NCBI GenBank assembly: GCA_049324875.1
Contig: JBMONC010000037.1
Coordinates: 35,594-99,593, forward strand
Length of the DNA: 64,000 nt
Origin: JAWLHU01 sp049324875
Lineage (GTDB): Bacteria > Bacillota > Sulfobacillia > Symbiobacteriales > Symbiobacteriaceae
Reading direction: 5' to 3'
Positions 63,949 through 64,000 of the stretch are shown piece after piece. Below the pieces are notes generated by a model, which saw only the letters and a program-made list of their open reading frames with translations, made no database searches and was not told the origin of the DNA. Numbering within the stretch: the stretch's first letter is position 1; every line of letters starts with the position of its first letter. The position numbers and the translations under genes were made by a program.

Positions 63949-64000
63949 TTACTGGGCATCCACCCGGACCACCCGGGGATCGGCCAGGGGCTCGGGCAGG
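63949..64000 (-). CDS. C-terminal end of an unidentified protein
   Basis: Leftward frame open to the window edge, ending PEPLADPRVVRVDAQ and TAA, followed by a strong leftward terminator. Seventeen codons are too few to identify. The terminator and the frame together make it likely to be a real gene converging on the ger operon. Confidence 0.5.
   Translation of the reverse strand, partial: LPEPLADPRVVRVDAQ

Overview
The window is a gene-dense stretch of a high-G+C (by eye about two thirds), endospore-forming Firmicute. The evidence is a complete GerA-type spore germination receptor operon at the right end, strong AAGGAGG-type ribosome binding sites, and frequent GTG and TTG starts. Together these fit a Symbiobacterium-like lineage. 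That placement is an inference; no rRNA or tRNA gene is visible to confirm it.

Layout. 1-7 kb: an edge-truncated gene, a small RRM/RGG RNA-binding protein, a YibQ-like divergent deacetylase, and a leftward group (2H phosphoesterase, DUF4132 protein, secreted cupredoxin/beta-helix protein). 7-12 kb: a serine hydrolase, an aldo/keto reductase, a membrane protein and a MATE exporter. 12.4-15 kb: an SsuABC-like ABC importer. 15.2-22.8 kb: an AtoS/AtoC-like two-component system followed by atoD-atoA-atoB-atoE-like genes for short-chain acid/acetoacetate use, with a textbook sigma-54 promoter and a 26-bp dyad ahead of atoD. 23-25 kb: an MFS transporter and a methyltransferase. 25-32 kb: a leftward six-gene operon (OmpR regulator, sensor kinase, doubled MacA-like adaptor, MacB-type ATPase and permease, stalk-domain protein). 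32-38 kb: secreted or hypothetical proteins, then a lipid kinase/SDR/class II aldolase trio. 38-43 kb: a SNF2 ATPase with a SWIM zinc-finger partner. 43.7-48 kb: an M23 lipoprotein, a hydrolase, a thioesterase, an MltG-like fragment protein, a zincin, a Gly/Pro-rich repeat protein and a small orphan. 48.3-59 kb: an acetate block with two acetyl-CoA synthetases, a LytS/LytTR-type two-component system, and two sodium/solute symporters each with its own small subunit. 59-63.5 kb: ger operon (B, A, C and a small D-like subunit).

How the genes fit together: the ato block and the acetate block both import short-chain acids and convert them to acetyl-CoA, each beside its own two-component regulator. 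Acetyl-CoA supply from small organic acids is therefore the dominant metabolic theme.

The most unusual feature is not a gene. Six related intergenic elements of 233-400 bp (starting near 10.6, 18.3, 34.4, 43.4, 54.7 and 63.5 kb) take up about 3% of the window. Each is bounded by inverted ends built from a 9-base unit, CACGGATTA. Inside are one or more hairpin cassettes centred on GGTGCGAAGCACC. All lie just 3' of a rightward operon. They are clearly more AT-rich than their surroundings, code for nothing credible, and two share an identical 138-bp block, so the family looks recently active or homogenised. No transposase for them is present here.
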